This document shows, piece by piece, positions 7,692-16,541 of a DNA stretch of 64,000 nucleotides; the stretch's first letter is position 1; each line of letters begins with the position of its first letter. Location: the NCBI RefSeq assembly GCF_014207745.1, contig NZ_JACHJB010000002.1, forward strand, positions 2,232,001 to 2,296,000. Reading direction: 5' to 3'. Position numbers and translations under genes: made by a program. The DNA is from Nonomuraea muscovyensis (GTDB lineage: Bacteria > Actinomycetota > Actinomycetes > Streptosporangiales > Streptosporangiaceae). Below the pieces are notes generated by a model, which worked only from the letters and a program-made list of their open reading frames with translations, did not search any database and was not told the DNA's origin.

Positions 7692-7704
7692 GGAAACGAT
7701 TCCA
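7691..7704. promoter_or_regulatory. LacI-type operator at the regulator start
   Basis: TGGAAACGATTCCA has 5-base arms TGGAA/TTCCA around a centre containing CG, the classic LacI/GalR layout. It abuts the start codon of the minus-strand LacI gene, so it is a likely self-operator. Confidence 0.65.
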
Positions 7705-7765
7705 TCATGCTTTCCACACCACCGGAACCCCGGGCGGTCCACAAAAGCTGGTCACGTCGAGACTC

Positions 7766-7795
7766 TTGACACCCATGGTCCATTTCGGGTGAGAT
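7766..7795 (+). promoter_or_regulatory. Putative promoter of the MsiK-type ATPase gene
   Basis: TTGACA (7766-7771) and TGAGAT (7790-7795) are 18 bases apart and lie 75 bases before the ATG at 7871. The -35 matches the housekeeping consensus; the -10 is weak. Confidence 0.45.
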
Positions 7796-7870
7796 GCTTG
7801 AAAACGTATCCACATGAGCGGGCATCCGCACAACACCCCGGGCCACCGCCCTGGACCTCAAAGGAATGTC

Positions 7871-9085
7871 ATGGCATCCATCGTTCTGACCAATGTCGAC
7901 AAGGTCTACGCCGGTGGCGTGAAGGCCGTGAACGGGCTCAACCTTGAGATCAAGGATGGCGAGTTCATGGTGCTGGTCGGCCCCTCCGGCTGCGGCAAGT
8001 CGACCGCGCTGCGGATGATCGCCGGCCTGGAGGACATCAGCGGCGGCGAGATCGCCATCGGCGACAAGGTGGTCAACCACCTGCCGCCGAAGGACCGCGA
8101 CATCGCCATGGTCTTCCAGAACTACGCGCTCTACCCGCACATGACGGTCGAGGAGAACCTCGCCTTCGGTCTCAAGCTCCGCAAGATGCCCAAGCCGGAG
8201 ATCCAGAAGCGGGTGACCGAGGCCGCCAAGATGCTCGGCCTCGAGACCTACCTCAAGCGCAAGCCGGCCGCCCTGTCCGGTGGCCAGCGCCAGCGTGTCG
8301 CGATGGGCCGCGCCATCGTCCGTGAGCCGCAGGCCTTCCTCATGGACGAGCCGCTGTCCAACCTGGACGCCAAACTCCGCGTCTCCATGCGCGCCTCGCT
8401 CAACACCCTGCACGAGCGCCTCGGCGTCACGACCGTCTACGTCACGCACGACCAGGTCGAGGCCATGACCCTCGGCGACCGGGTCTGCGTCCTGCGCGAC
8501 GGTCTGCTGCAGCAGGTCGACACCCCGCAGAACCTGTTCGACAAGCCGGTCAACCTGTTCGTCGCGGGCTTCATGGGCTCGCCGTCGATGAACTTCGTCA
8601 CCGCCGAGCTGGTGCGTGACGGCGGCGCGGCCGTCGCCTTCGCCGGCATCAAGCTGCCGATCCCCGACTCCACCTTCACCGACAAGCCGGGCCTCGACCA
8701 GTTCATCGGCAAGAAGATCATCCTGGGCATCCGCCCCTCCGACTTCGAGGACGCCGCCTCCGCCGGCAGCCACGCCGACGGCTGGGCCACCCTGCCGGTC
8801 AAGGCCGAGGTCACCGAGGAGCTGGGCTCCGAGATCAACGTGCTGTTCCTCATCGACGCCCCGCCCGTCGAGCACAAGGACACCGTCGCCGCCGCCGACA
8901 CGGGCGACGACGAGGAGGCCGCGCTGCCGCTCGTGGGCGACAAGTCCCTGTGGACCGCCCGTGTCAACGCCCGCAGCCACGCCCGTCCCGGCCAGAACAT
9001 CGACCTGGTCCTCGACACGCACAACCTGCACTTCTTCGACCCGACCTCGGGTCTGGCGATCGGCCACCCGGCCAACGTCAAGTAG
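7871..9085 (+). CDS. msiK: MsiK/UgpC-type ABC transporter ATPase
   Basis: A 404-residue cytoplasmic ATPase of the CUT1 sugar-import class. It has Walker [11 protein letters not shown]-loop [13 protein letters not shown], signature [12 protein letters not shown], Walker [14 protein letters not shown] and H-loop VTHDQ, plus the C-terminal MalK/TOBE regulatory domain ([12 protein letters not shown]). Actinomycete MsiK serves several sugar importers that lack their own ATPase. No permease or binding protein is next to it here, which fits that orphan role, and the CUT1 system at 24-27 kb has no ATPase. ATG 7871 follows AAAGGA at five bases; an upstream in-frame ATG at 7814 gives a non-family extension. 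Two strong hairpins follow the stop. Confidence 0.92.
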   Translation: MASIVLTNVDKVYAGGVKAVNGLNLEIKDGEFMVLVGPSGCGKSTALRMIAGLEDISGGEIAIGDKVVNHLPPKDRDIAMVFQNYALYPHMTVEENLAFGLKLRKMPKPEIQKRVTEAAKMLGLETYLKRKPAALSGGQRQRVAMGRAIVREPQAFLMDEPLSNLDAKLRVSMRASLNTLHERLGVTTVYVTHDQVEAMTLGDRVCVLRDGLLQQVDTPQNLFDKPVNLFVAGFMGSPSMNFVTAELVRDGGAAVAFAGIKLPIPDSTFTDKPGLDQFIGKKIILGIRPSDFEDAASAGSHADGWATLPVKAEVTEELGSEINVLFLIDAPPVEHKDTVAAADTGDDEEAALPLVGDKSLWTARVNARSHARPGQNIDLVLDTHNLHFFDPTSGLAIGHPANVK

Positions 9086-9097
9086 CCCCCACCGGAT

Positions 9098-9173
9098 GTC
9101 GGTCACGAGCCCGCTCGTGACCGACCGGGCCCCCACCGCGACCCCCTCCCGCGGCGGGGGCCCTTCCTTTTCC
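9098..9173 (+). terminator. Tandem terminators after the MsiK-type gene
   Basis: The first hairpin is a perfect 12-base stem, GTCGGTCACGAG (9098-9109) with its complement at 9114-9125 and a 4-base loop. The second pairs 9127-9140 with 9150-9163 (14 bases, one G-T pair) and is followed by TTCCTTTTCC, a good intrinsic terminator. Confidence 0.85.
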
Positions 9174-9183
9174 GGCACGGGGC

Positions 9184-9279
9184 TTTCACGGGCACCCGGC
9201 TCACGGGCACCCAGCTCACGGGCACCCGGCTTTCACCGGCACCGGGCATTCACCGGCACCAGGCATTCACGGGCACCGG
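9184..9279. repeat. Degenerate short tandem repeat, about six units
   Basis: Units of roughly 15-17 bases built on CACGGGCACCCGGCT / TTCACCGGCACCGGGCA run between the MsiK-type terminator and the PaaX stop. Unit length and sequence drift along the array. No coding function is seen. Confidence 0.7.
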
Positions 9280-9309
9280 ACCCTCGGGGCTGTCGGGCTC
9301 GGGGGTGGG

Positions 9310-10212
9310 TCAGGTGGCGGTCCGGGCGAGGGTGGTGAGCTCGTGCCGGTAGGCGGCATGGGTGGCGCGCAGGGCGGCGGCCGGCCAGCCGAGAGGTAGC
9401 AGCGGCTCGGGCAGCACCGGGTCGGTGAGCAGGTGCCGGACCATCGCGGCGACGACGGCGAACCGGTCGGCGGGCGCCGTCACCTCCCCGTAGGCGGCCA
9501 GGAGGGCGTGCCCGGCGGCGGCCCAGCCCTCCAGGTCCCACAGGGTCCCGGCCGGCTCCGCGGCGGACGGCTCGGGGCGGCCCGTCCAGCGCTGGACGAG
9601 TGGCGCCAGGTGGCCGGGCCACGATCGGGTGAGGTTGGCGGGGCGGGTCCAGACCCCCTCGCGGAGTTCGGCGAGCCGCAGGGCGGCCAGGTCGGCGCGC
9701 AACTGGGCACGCTCGGCCGCGCCGCGCCCGGTGGCGGTGACGACGGCGAGCTCCCAGGCGCCGTCCCAGGCGTGCACGGCGGGGTCGATGGCGGCGTCCT
9801 GGCGGCGCTGGCGGTGCAGGAGCCGATCGCTGAGGCGGTAGACGCCGCCGGTGCGGCGCAGATCCCCGGCGGCCACCATGCGGGTGAGCGCGACCCGCAG
9901 CGTCGCCCCGGAGATGCCGAAGGGCTCGACGATCCGGACGAGCGCGTGGACGGGCAGTTCGGCAGGATGCGAGCCCAGCAGCAGGCTCAGCACGACCGAC
10001 CGCGCCGACAGCGGCCGCAGGCCGGCCGGCACATCGACCACCCCGTCGACCACCCCGTCGGCCGCCCTGTCGGCCGCCCTGTCGGCCGTTCTGTCGGCCG
10101 TTCTGTCGGCCGTTCTGTCGGCCGTTCTGTCGGCCGTTCTGTCGGCCGTTCTGTCGGTCGCGGCCCCGCGCCGGGTGCCGGGTGCGGTGGGCGGGGTTCC
10201 CTTCGTCGGCAT
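9310..10212 (-). CDS. PaaX-family transcriptional regulator with TADR repeat
   Basis: A 300-residue regulator of the PaaX type. A winged-helix domain (SARSVVLSLLLGSHPAELPVHALVRIVEPFGISGATLRVALTRMVAAGDLRRTGGVYRLSDRLL) is followed by the PaaX middle and C-terminal domains (WDGAWELAVV, REGVWTRPANL, LPLGWPAAALRATHAAYR). PaaX proteins classically repress phenylacetate catabolism by sensing phenylacetyl-CoA. Here the divergent neighbour is an AidB-like acyl-CoA dehydrogenase, so an acyl-CoA ligand is plausible. Oddly, the N-terminus before the DNA-binding domain contains TADR/AADR repeats encoded by a 12-base tandem array. ATG 10212 starts MPTKGTPP; 33 further in-frame residues upstream would overlap the neighbour start and are disfavoured. 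Confidence 0.88.
   Translation of the reverse strand: MPTKGTPPTAPGTRRGAATDRTADRTADRTADRTADRTADRTADRAADRAADGVVDGVVDVPAGLRPLSARSVVLSLLLGSHPAELPVHALVRIVEPFGISGATLRVALTRMVAAGDLRRTGGVYRLSDRLLHRQRRQDAAIDPAVHAWDGAWELAVVTATGRGAAERAQLRADLAALRLAELREGVWTRPANLTRSWPGHLAPLVQRWTGRPEPSAAEPAGTLWDLEGWAAAGHALLAAYGEVTAPADRFAVVAAMVRHLLTDPVLPEPLLPLGWPAAALRATHAAYRHELTTLARTAT
10057..10152. repeat. 12-base tandem repeat inside the PaaX-type gene
   Basis: Six perfect GTCGGCCGTTCT units (10081-10152) preceded by two GTCGGCCGCCCT variants (10057-10080). On the minus strand they encode TADR and AADR tetrapeptides in frame, so copy-number change would lengthen or shorten the linker without breaking the gene. Confidence 0.95.
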
Positions 10213-10298
10213 GCAGCCATTGTGCCCGGCCGAGAACGCGCCGATCCGTCCCGTATTACATACTTGCTGCGATCGCGCATACTTCGTAACATCGGCCC

Positions 10299-11960
10299 AT
10301 GGTGAGAACACTGGCGGACGGTTCGGCCGCCACGCACGAGGTGACCAACCAGCCGCCTCCCCTGCCGCCCTACGACGCCTCCGACGACACGGCCCTGCTG
10401 GAGGGGCTGCGCCGGGAGGGCGCGGGCTGGGCCGAGGCGGACGTGCGGCGCGTCGGCCGGCTGGCGGGGGGCCCGGAGGCGCAGCGCTGGGCCGAGGACG
10501 CCAACCGGCACGAGCCTGAGCTGCGCACGCATGACCGGTTCGGCCGGCGGATCGACGAGGTGGAGTTCCATCCGAGCTGGCACAGCCTGATGCGGGTCGC
10601 CGTGGCCGAGGGACTGGGCGGCGCCGTCTGGGCGGACGGCCGGCCGGGCGCGCACGTGGCCCGGACGGCGACCGGGCTGGTGTGGGGACACACCGAGGCC
10701 GGTCACCTCTGCCCGATGGCGATGACGTACGCGGCCGTGCCCGCGCTGCGTCACCAGCCGGACCTCGCGGCGGTGTACGAACCGTTGCTGGCCGGCCGCG
10801 TCTACGACCCGGGCCTGGCGGTGCCGTCGGGCAAGCGGGGCCTGCTGGCCGGCATGGGCATGACCGAGAAGCAGGGCGGCTCGGACGTGCGCACCAACAC
10901 CACGCTCGCCACGCCTGCCGGCGAGGACGGCGTGTACACGCTGCGTGGCCACAAGTGGTTCACCTCGGCGCCGATGTGCGACGTGTTCCTGGTCCTGGCG
11001 CAGGCGCCCGGCGGCCTGTCGTGCTTCCTGCTGCCGCGCGTCCTGCCCGACGGCACCCGTAACGTGTTCCGGATCCAGCGGCTGAAGGACAAGCTCGGCA
11101 ACCGGTCCAATGCCAGCAGCGAGCCCGAGTTCGACGGCACGGTGGCCTGGCTGGTCGGCGGCGAGGGCCAGGGCGTGAAGACGATCATCGACATGGTGAA
11201 CCTGACCCGCCTGGACTGCGTGATGGCCACCGCGACGCTGATGCGCAAGACGCTGGTGGAGGCCGGGCACCACGCCCGGCACCGGGCGGCGTTCGGCGGG
11301 CGGCTGCTCGACCAGCCGCTCATGCGCAACGTGCTGGCCGACCTGGCGCTGGAGTCCGAGGCGGCCACGGCGCTGACGCTGCGGCTGGCCGGGGCGACCG
11401 ACCGCGCGCTGGCCGGCGACCCGGGTGAGCGGGCGCTGCGGCGGATCGCGACCGCGGCCGGCAAGTACTGGGTGACCAAGCGCGGACCGGCGTTCACCGC
11501 CGAGGCGCTGGAGTGCCTGGGCGGCAACGGCTACGTGGAGGAGTCGGGGATGCCCCGCCACTACCGCGAGGCGCCGCTGCTGTCGATCTGGGAGGGGTCG
11601 GGCAACGTCAACGCCCTCGACGTGCTGCGCGCCCTGGCCCGGGAGCCCGGCACCCTCGACGCGCTGTTCGGCGAGCTGGCCCTGGCCCGGGGCGGCGACG
11701 CCCGCCTGGACGCCGCGGTGGCGCGGCTGCGCGACGACCTGGCCGACACCGACGGCATCCAGGCACGGGCCCGGCTGCTGGTCGAGCGGATCGCGCTCGC
11801 CCTGCAGGGGTCGCTGCTGGTGCGGCACGCGCCGCCCGCCGTCGCCGACGCGTTCTGCGCCACCCGGCTGGGCGGCGACTGGGGCCACGCCTACGGCACC
11901 CTGCCACGCTCGGCCGACGTCACCGCGATCCTGGACCGCTCCCTGCCCGGCGACCGCTGA
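10299..11960 (+). CDS. AidB-like acyl-CoA dehydrogenase
   Basis: A 553-residue FAD flavoprotein of the long AidB branch of acyl-CoA dehydrogenases. Residues about 60-140 form the N-terminal helical part (RFGRRIDEVEFHPSWHSLM). GMGMTEKQGGSDVRTNTT and GHKWFTSAPMCDVFLVLAQ are the FAD/substrate beta domain, and ALECLGGNGYVEESGMPRHYREAPLLSIWEGSGNVNALDVLRAL is the C-terminal FAD block with AidB-type extension. E. coli AidB belongs to the alkylation response, but many actinomycete members are of unknown substrate. It is divergent from a PaaX-type regulator; CATACTT occurs twice, 19 bases apart (10259 and 10278), just before the start and is a candidate binding or promoter element. ATG 10299. Confidence 0.9.
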   Translation: MVRTLADGSAATHEVTNQPPPLPPYDASDDTALLEGLRREGAGWAEADVRRVGRLAGGPEAQRWAEDANRHEPELRTHDRFGRRIDEVEFHPSWHSLMRVAVAEGLGGAVWADGRPGAHVARTATGLVWGHTEAGHLCPMAMTYAAVPALRHQPDLAAVYEPLLAGRVYDPGLAVPSGKRGLLAGMGMTEKQGGSDVRTNTTLATPAGEDGVYTLRGHKWFTSAPMCDVFLVLAQAPGGLSCFLLPRVLPDGTRNVFRIQRLKDKLGNRSNASSEPEFDGTVAWLVGGEGQGVKTIIDMVNLTRLDCVMATATLMRKTLVEAGHHARHRAAFGGRLLDQPLMRNVLADLALESEAATALTLRLAGATDRALAGDPGERALRRIATAAGKYWVTKRGPAFTAEALECLGGNGYVEESGMPRHYREAPLLSIWEGSGNVNALDVLRALAREPGTLDALFGELALARGGDARLDAAVARLRDDLADTDGIQARARLLVERIALALQGSLLVRHAPPAVADAFCATRLGGDWGHAYGTLPRSADVTAILDRSLPGDR

Positions 11961-12002
11961 CCGCCGCCACCGGGGCCGGAGGGCGGCGGGACGGCGGTGG
12001 GG

Positions 12003-12755
12003 TCAGCGGCGACCGAGGCGGCCCGAGACGGCGGCGACCACGCCGCGCGGCACGAACCTGCCCACCGCCACGATCGCCTTGTAGCGCAGGTCGGGCACCG
12101 ACACCGTCCGGCCCAGCGCGAGGTCGCGCATGGCCTCGTTCACCACGTCGTCGGCCTTGAGCCACAGGAACCCCGGGATCGTGGCGGCGTCCATGCCGGC
12201 GCGCTGGTGGAACTCGGTGCGCACGAAGCCGGGGCACAGCGCCATGATCCTGATCCTGGGGTGGCCGATCTCGGCCGCGGCGGACTCGCTGAAGTTGACC
12301 ACCCACGCCTTGGAGGCGCTGTAGGTGCCGCGGGTGAAGAACGCGGCGACGGAGGCGACGTTGATCACCGCGCCGCGGTCGCGTTCCCTCATGGCGGGCA
12401 GGGCGGCGAGGGTGAGCCGCAGCACGGCCTCGCAGTGCAGCTTGAGCATGCGGACCTCGTCCTCGACCGGCACCGTCGGGAACGAGCCGGGGTGGCCGAA
12501 CCCCGCGTTGTTGACGAGCAGGTCGACACCGTCACGCAGGCGGCTCTCGACCCGGGCGAGGCCGTCCTCGGTGGCGAGGTCGGCGCCGAGCACCTCGACG
12601 CTCACGCCGTACCTGAGCTTGAGCTGGTCGGCCACCTCGGCGAGCCGGGTCTCGTCGCGCGCCACGAGGACGAGGGAGAACCCGTCGCCGGCCAGCCGCC
12701 GGGCGAAGGCGGCGCCGAGACCGGCGGTCGCGCCGGTGATCAGTGCGGTAGGCAT
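12003..12755 (-). CDS. Short-chain dehydrogenase/reductase (SDR)
   Basis: A 250-residue classical SDR, NAD(P)-dependent. The cofactor motif TGATAGLG lies at about residues 7-14, NNAG at 82-85, catalytic Ser135 in NVASVAAF, and Tyr145/Lys149 in YSASK. The ADL after beta-3 fits NAD(P) binding, and VARDETR suggests NADP preference. Substrate is not deducible; this subgroup often acts on acyl, keto or steroid-like compounds. It converges with the AidB-like gene and is divergent from the EEP gene, with about 200 bases between the start codons holding no recognised element. Confidence 0.92.
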   Translation of the reverse strand: MPTALITGATAGLGAAFARRLAGDGFSLVLVARDETRLAEVADQLKLRYGVSVEVLGADLATEDGLARVESRLRDGVDLLVNNAGFGHPGSFPTVPVEDEVRMLKLHCEAVLRLTLAALPAMRERDRGAVINVASVAAFFTRGTYSASKAWVVNFSESAAAEIGHPRIRIMALCPGFVRTEFHQRAGMDAATIPGFLWLKADDVVNEAMRDLALGRTVSVPDLRYKAIVAVGRFVPRGVVAAVSGRLGRR

Positions 12756-12957
12756 GCCAGCACCCTAACTCCCCCGCTCCCCGGCGGAGACTCCCACCGG
12801 CGGCCACCTGAGAGAGTTCCCAGGAAGCGCACCGGTGTTCGCCCAGCTCAGCTCGTTCCACGGCCGGACACCGCGGGGAGGCGCACGCGGCCGTCCTGCG
12901 CAGCGTCTATGGTCGATCGCAGAACGTAGGCGGATCGAGCGAGGGCGGGCGGATCGG

Positions 12958-13971
12958 GTGAGCATCACGGCCGACACGCGCGGGGTGGGCGGGCAGGACA
13001 GCGGCGACGGCGCGCCGGCGGCGACCCCACGACGCCGACGCCGACGCCGGCTGTCGTGGGCGGTTGTCACGTTCCTGGCCCTGTGGGCGGTCGTCCGGCT
13101 GGGCGGGCTGGAGTGGGGCTGGTTCCTCACCCAGCTGATGACGTTCACGCCGTACGCGGTGGTCCTGTCGGGGGCGCTGGCGGTGCTTCTGGGGCTGCGG
13201 CGCAACCGGCCGGCGGCGGTCGTGGCGCTGGTCACGTGCGTCGCGCTGGCGTTCGCCGTCGTGCCGCGGACGGTGCGGGCCGCCGGGGCGGCGGGCGGCA
13301 CCCCGCTTCGGGTGCTGACCGTCAACCTGTTCTCGCGGGCCGACGCCGAGGCGGTCGTACGGCTGGTGCGGGAGTACGAACCCGACGTGTTCAGCGCGCT
13401 GGAGATCACGCCGGAGAAGGTCGCCGAGCTCGACGCGGCGGGCCTGGCCGGGCTGATGCCGCACCGCGTGCTGCAGCCCGGCCAGGGCCCCAAGGGCAGC
13501 GGCCTGTACGCCAGGCACCCGCTCACCCCGCTGGACGGGCTCTTCACGCCGATCGGGCACAACATGCCCGCGGCGACGGTGAGCCTGCCGGGCGGGGTGA
13601 GCGCGCAGGTCGTGGCCGTCCATCCGAACCCGCCGCTGGCCGGCCGGGCCGCCGATTGGAACGCTGCACTCGACGCGCTGCCCCCGGCGTCCGGCGACGT
13701 GGTGCGGGTGCTGGCCGGTGACTTCAACGCCTCCCTCGACCACCGGGCGCTGCGCGACCTGCTGGACCGGGGCTACGTCGACGCGGCCGACCAGGCGGGC
13801 GAGGGGCTGGTGCCGACCTGGCCGAACAACCGGCCGATCCCACCGATGATCACGATCGACCACGTCCTGGTGGACCGGCGGGCCTCGGTGGACGGTGTGA
13901 AGGTCCTCGACGTGCCCCGTACCGACCACCGGGGTGTCCTCGCCGAGCTGCGCCTGCCCGCCGGCCCGTAG
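12958..13971 (+). CDS. Membrane-anchored endonuclease/exonuclease/phosphatase-family protein
   Basis: A 337-residue protein. A basic RRRRRRR stretch precedes three N-terminal transmembrane segments (LSWAVVTFLALWAVVRL, FTPYAVVLSGALAVLLGL, AAVVALVTCVALAFAVV), then an extracytoplasmic EEP (DNase I-like) domain. Active-site elements are visible: LRVLTVNLF with the metal/phosphate Asn, EPDVFSALEIT with the metal Glu, VVAVHPNPP, LAGDFNAS, and the C-terminal TIDHVLV plus TDHRGV with catalytic His. Such TM-EEP proteins are probably phosphodiesterases or phospholipases acting outside the membrane. The GTG at 12958 starts just before the basic patch; longer starts give unrelated sequence. Confidence 0.85.
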   Translation: MSITADTRGVGGQDSGDGAPAATPRRRRRRRLSWAVVTFLALWAVVRLGGLEWGWFLTQLMTFTPYAVVLSGALAVLLGLRRNRPAAVVALVTCVALAFAVVPRTVRAAGAAGGTPLRVLTVNLFSRADAEAVVRLVREYEPDVFSALEITPEKVAELDAAGLAGLMPHRVLQPGQGPKGSGLYARHPLTPLDGLFTPIGHNMPAATVSLPGGVSAQVVAVHPNPPLAGRAADWNAALDALPPASGDVVRVLAGDFNASLDHRALRDLLDRGYVDAADQAGEGLVPTWPNNRPIPPMITIDHVLVDRRASVDGVKVLDVPRTDHRGVLAELRLPAGP

Positions 13972-13994
13972 CCGCCCCCGCGCGATGGGACAGG

Positions 13995-14300
13995 TCAGCC
14001 GGCCGCCTGCCAGACCGACTCGAAGGCGGCCTCGGTGATCTCGGTGAGCTCCCAGATCTCCAGCGCCTGGTCGGTGAGGAAACCGTGCTCGTCCTGCAGA
14101 TGGCGCCACCAGTAGCGGTGGGCGGCGCCCCGGGGGCCGATCTCGATCTGCCGGATCGCCCAGTGCTCGCCGTCGCCCTCGACGCTCTCGAACAGCCATG
14201 TCCCGCCGTCCTCGTCGGCGCCGTGCCAGTGGCGGCGGGGGGCGCCGGACTCGGCGAGCTGCTTGACCAGGGGGCCGCGGAGATCGGGAAGCACGACCAC
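13995..14300 (-). CDS. Small hypothetical protein
   Basis: About 101 residues, soluble and acidic. It has DLRGPLVKQLAESG, an aromatic-rich middle (RRHWHGADEDGGTWLFES, HWAIRQIEIGP, HRYWWRHLQDEHG) and the helical ending LEIWELTEITEAAFESVW. I do not recognise a family. The reading frame agrees with high third-position GC, and it follows the metallo-hydrolase gene by 35 bases on the same strand, so it may be in that operon. The start is uncertain: GTG at 14300 or 14294, neither with a clear ribosome site. Confidence 0.6.
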   Translation of the reverse strand: MVVLPDLRGPLVKQLAESGAPRRHWHGADEDGGTWLFESVEGDGEHWAIRQIEIGPRGAAHRYWWRHLQDEHGFLTDQALEIWELTEITEAAFESVWQAAG

Positions 14301-14335
14301 ACTGTAGCCAGCCAGAGCGGTGGTCACGGCGGTGG

Positions 14336-15163
14336 TCAGCCGGGACGGCGGGCGGCGGGCCGGACGGGCAGGGTGTAGGTGTCGCCCCGGGCGAGGCGGA
14401 TCACGCGGTCGGCGTTGCCGGTCTGCCGCATGTGGTCGAGGAAGTCCGCCAGGGGCGAGGAGAAGACCGTGTAGTCGTCGTGGTGGACGGGCAGCACGCG
14501 CTCGGGGCCGACGAGGTCCACCCAGTCGGCGCCCTGCCGGCCGTCCATGGAGATCTGGAAGGCGCCCAGCAGTTTGGTGCCGCCCAGGTGGACGATGCCG
14601 ACGTCGAGGTCGGGGAAGCGTTCGGCGATCTCGCGCAGGCTGCGGTCGAGCATCGTGTCGCCGCTGATGTGCAGGCGCAGGTCGATGCGGCCCTCGCTGC
14701 GGAACTCCAGGACGCTGCCCATGACGGGCGGCAGCAGCGCCTCCACCGCCCCGTACGCGTGCCGGGCGGGCACCGAGGTGATGGTGAGGGCGCCGCGGGC
14801 GTTGCGCAGGCTGTACTCCTCCCAGGTCTTCAGGCCGACGGCATGTTCGAAGCCCTGGCGGCGCAGCCTGTGGGCGGCGTGCGGCGTGGTGACGACGGGG
14901 GTGGCGCGGTCGAGGCCATGACGGGCCACGTCGTCCCAATGGTCGCCGTACAGGTGCGACAGCACGACGGCGTCGAGCGGCGGCAGGTCCTCGATCTCCA
15001 GGGCGGGGTCGGTGAGGCGCCGGGAGCGCAGGCCGTGGCCGAGGCGGGCCCGCTCACCGCGGTGCAGGAAGTTGGGGTCGGTGAGCAGGGTGAAGCCGTT
15101 GTAGCGGATCAACGTGGTCGCGTTGCCGATGAAGAGCACGCTGCCGTGGTCCGCCCTGTCCAT
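14336..15163 (-). CDS. MBL-fold metallo-hydrolase (UlaG-like)
   Basis: A 275-residue cytosolic metallo-beta-lactamase-fold hydrolase. Metal ligands include HLYGDHWDD (HxxxDH), ARHAYGAV, the Asp in LHISGDTMLD and the late PVHHDD. ATLIRYNGFTLLTDPNF is the typical UlaG-like start, where a small metabolite lactone or phosphodiester is a common substrate; no specific substrate can be named. It lies 19 bases after the stop of the NDH-2 gene on the same strand, so it is probably co-transcribed with that gene. ATG 15163. Confidence 0.9.
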   Translation of the reverse strand: MDRADHGSVLFIGNATTLIRYNGFTLLTDPNFLHRGERARLGHGLRSRRLTDPALEIEDLPPLDAVVLSHLYGDHWDDVARHGLDRATPVVTTPHAAHRLRRQGFEHAVGLKTWEEYSLRNARGALTITSVPARHAYGAVEALLPPVMGSVLEFRSEGRIDLRLHISGDTMLDRSLREIAERFPDLDVGIVHLGGTKLLGAFQISMDGRQGADWVDLVGPERVLPVHHDDYTVFSSPLADFLDHMRQTGNADRVIRLARGDTYTLPVRPAARRPG

Positions 15164-15182
15164 GACGCCTCCTCCAGGATGA

Positions 15183-16463
15183 TCACTCGGCGACCGAGGC
15201 GGCGCTGCGGCGCGGACCCAGGTAGCGCCAGAAGAAGTCGACGAGCACGGTGATCCGGTTGCGCCCGCCCAGCAGGTACGCCACGTGCACGAAGATCCAC
15301 ACCAGCCAGGCGATCAGGCCCCGCATGGTGCGCCCGTTGCGCAGTTGCACGACCGCCTCGGCGCGGCCGACGATCGCCATGATGCCGGGGTCGCGGTAGG
15401 AGAACGGCTTGAGTGGCCGGCCCTGCGCGGCGGCGAGGATCTGCCGGCCCACGTGCTTGCCCATCTGGACGGCCGGCTGGGCGAGCTGCGGCAGCGGGTC
15501 GGGAGGCAGCGCCAGGTCTCCGGCGACGAACACCTCGGGGCGCTCCTCCAGGTTGAGCGCCTCGGTGACGACCACCCTGCCACCCTTGCCCTGCGGCAGG
15601 CCGCACTCGGCGACCTCGTCCGGGGCGGTGACGCCGAGCGCCCAGACGGTGGCGTCGCTGTGCAGCCGGGTGCCGTCGGCGAGCACGACGGCCTCCGGCT
15701 CGACCGCCGCGACCGTGCTGCCGAGCCTGAGCCGCACGCCGCGCTCGCGCAGCGCGTGGGCGGCGGCGTCGCGCAGGCGCGGCTTGTACGGCGCGAGCAC
15801 GTAGTCGAACCGCTCGACCAGGGTGACGCTGGTCTGGTCGGGCTTGATCTCGGGGTGGGTGAGCGGCAGCGTCCGGCGGCGCAGCTCGGCCATCGTGCCG
15901 GCGATCTCGACGCCGGTGGCGCCGCCGCCGACGACGACCACGTGGCCGGTGGGCCGCTTGCCCTCGGCGATCTCCTCCAGGCAACGCTGCAACCGCCTGC
16001 GCAGCGTCACCGCGTCCCGCACGCCGTACAGCGGCATGGCGTGCTCTTCGGCGCCCTTGATGCCGAGCCAGTTGGTGGTGACGCCGCTGGCGAGGACGAG
16101 GTAGTCGTAGTCGATCGCGGTGCCGTCGTCGAGCTCCACCCGCTTGTCGTCGAGATGCAGCTTGCCCAGGCCCGCGACGCGGACCCGCAGGTTGGGGTAC
16201 TTGCCGGCGAAGGCCCGCAGCGGGTACGACGTGTCCGCGGCGCTGAGCCCGGCCGTGGCGACCTGGTAGAGCAGCGGCTGGAAGGTGGTGTAGGGGTGGT
16301 GGTCGACGAGCGCGACCAGCGCGCCGCCGCGGGCTAGCTCGCGGGCGGCGTTCAGCCCGGCGAACCCCGCGCCCACCACCACGACGCGCGGCCTGGCGGG
16401 CCGCTCCGCCGGCCTGCCGGGGCGGGTTCTCAGGCGCTTCACGGGGTCCATCACCTGGGCCAT
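15183..16463 (-). CDS. Type II NADH dehydrogenase (NDH-2)
   Basis: A 426-residue FAD enzyme passing electrons from NADH to quinone without proton pumping. The first dinucleotide fold is VVVVGAGFAGLNAARELARGG (FAD) and the second is VVVVGGGATGVEIAGTMAEL (NADH). FQPLLYQVATAGLSAADTSYPLR is the NDH-2 substrate-side signature, and VFVAGDLA is the second FAD motif. The C-terminus (GLIAWLVWIFVHVAYLLGGRNRITVLVDFFWRYL) is an amphipathic/hydrophobic membrane anchor typical of NDH-2. CtaD lies upstream on the same strand, 79 bases away, so entry and exit enzymes of respiration are adjacent. Confidence 0.92.
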   Translation of the reverse strand: MAQVMDPVKRLRTRPGRPAERPARPRVVVVGAGFAGLNAARELARGGALVALVDHHPYTTFQPLLYQVATAGLSAADTSYPLRAFAGKYPNLRVRVAGLGKLHLDDKRVELDDGTAIDYDYLVLASGVTTNWLGIKGAEEHAMPLYGVRDAVTLRRRLQRCLEEIAEGKRPTGHVVVVGGGATGVEIAGTMAELRRRTLPLTHPEIKPDQTSVTLVERFDYVLAPYKPRLRDAAAHALRERGVRLRLGSTVAAVEPEAVVLADGTRLHSDATVWALGVTAPDEVAECGLPQGKGGRVVVTEALNLEERPEVFVAGDLALPPDPLPQLAQPAVQMGKHVGRQILAAAQGRPLKPFSYRDPGIMAIVGRAEAVVQLRNGRTMRGLIAWLVWIFVHVAYLLGGRNRITVLVDFFWRYLGPRRSAASVAE

Positions 16464-16541
16464 GACAAACCTTCCCTCCGACGGTCGTCCTCAGGGTTGC
16501 CTCTGGCACGAGACGAGACCGTTAAACCACTTCGTCCCGCT

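Noticed and set aside
10057-10152. Short CRISPR-like array
   Set aside because: The units are contiguous 12-base repeats without spacers and encode in-frame peptide repeats.
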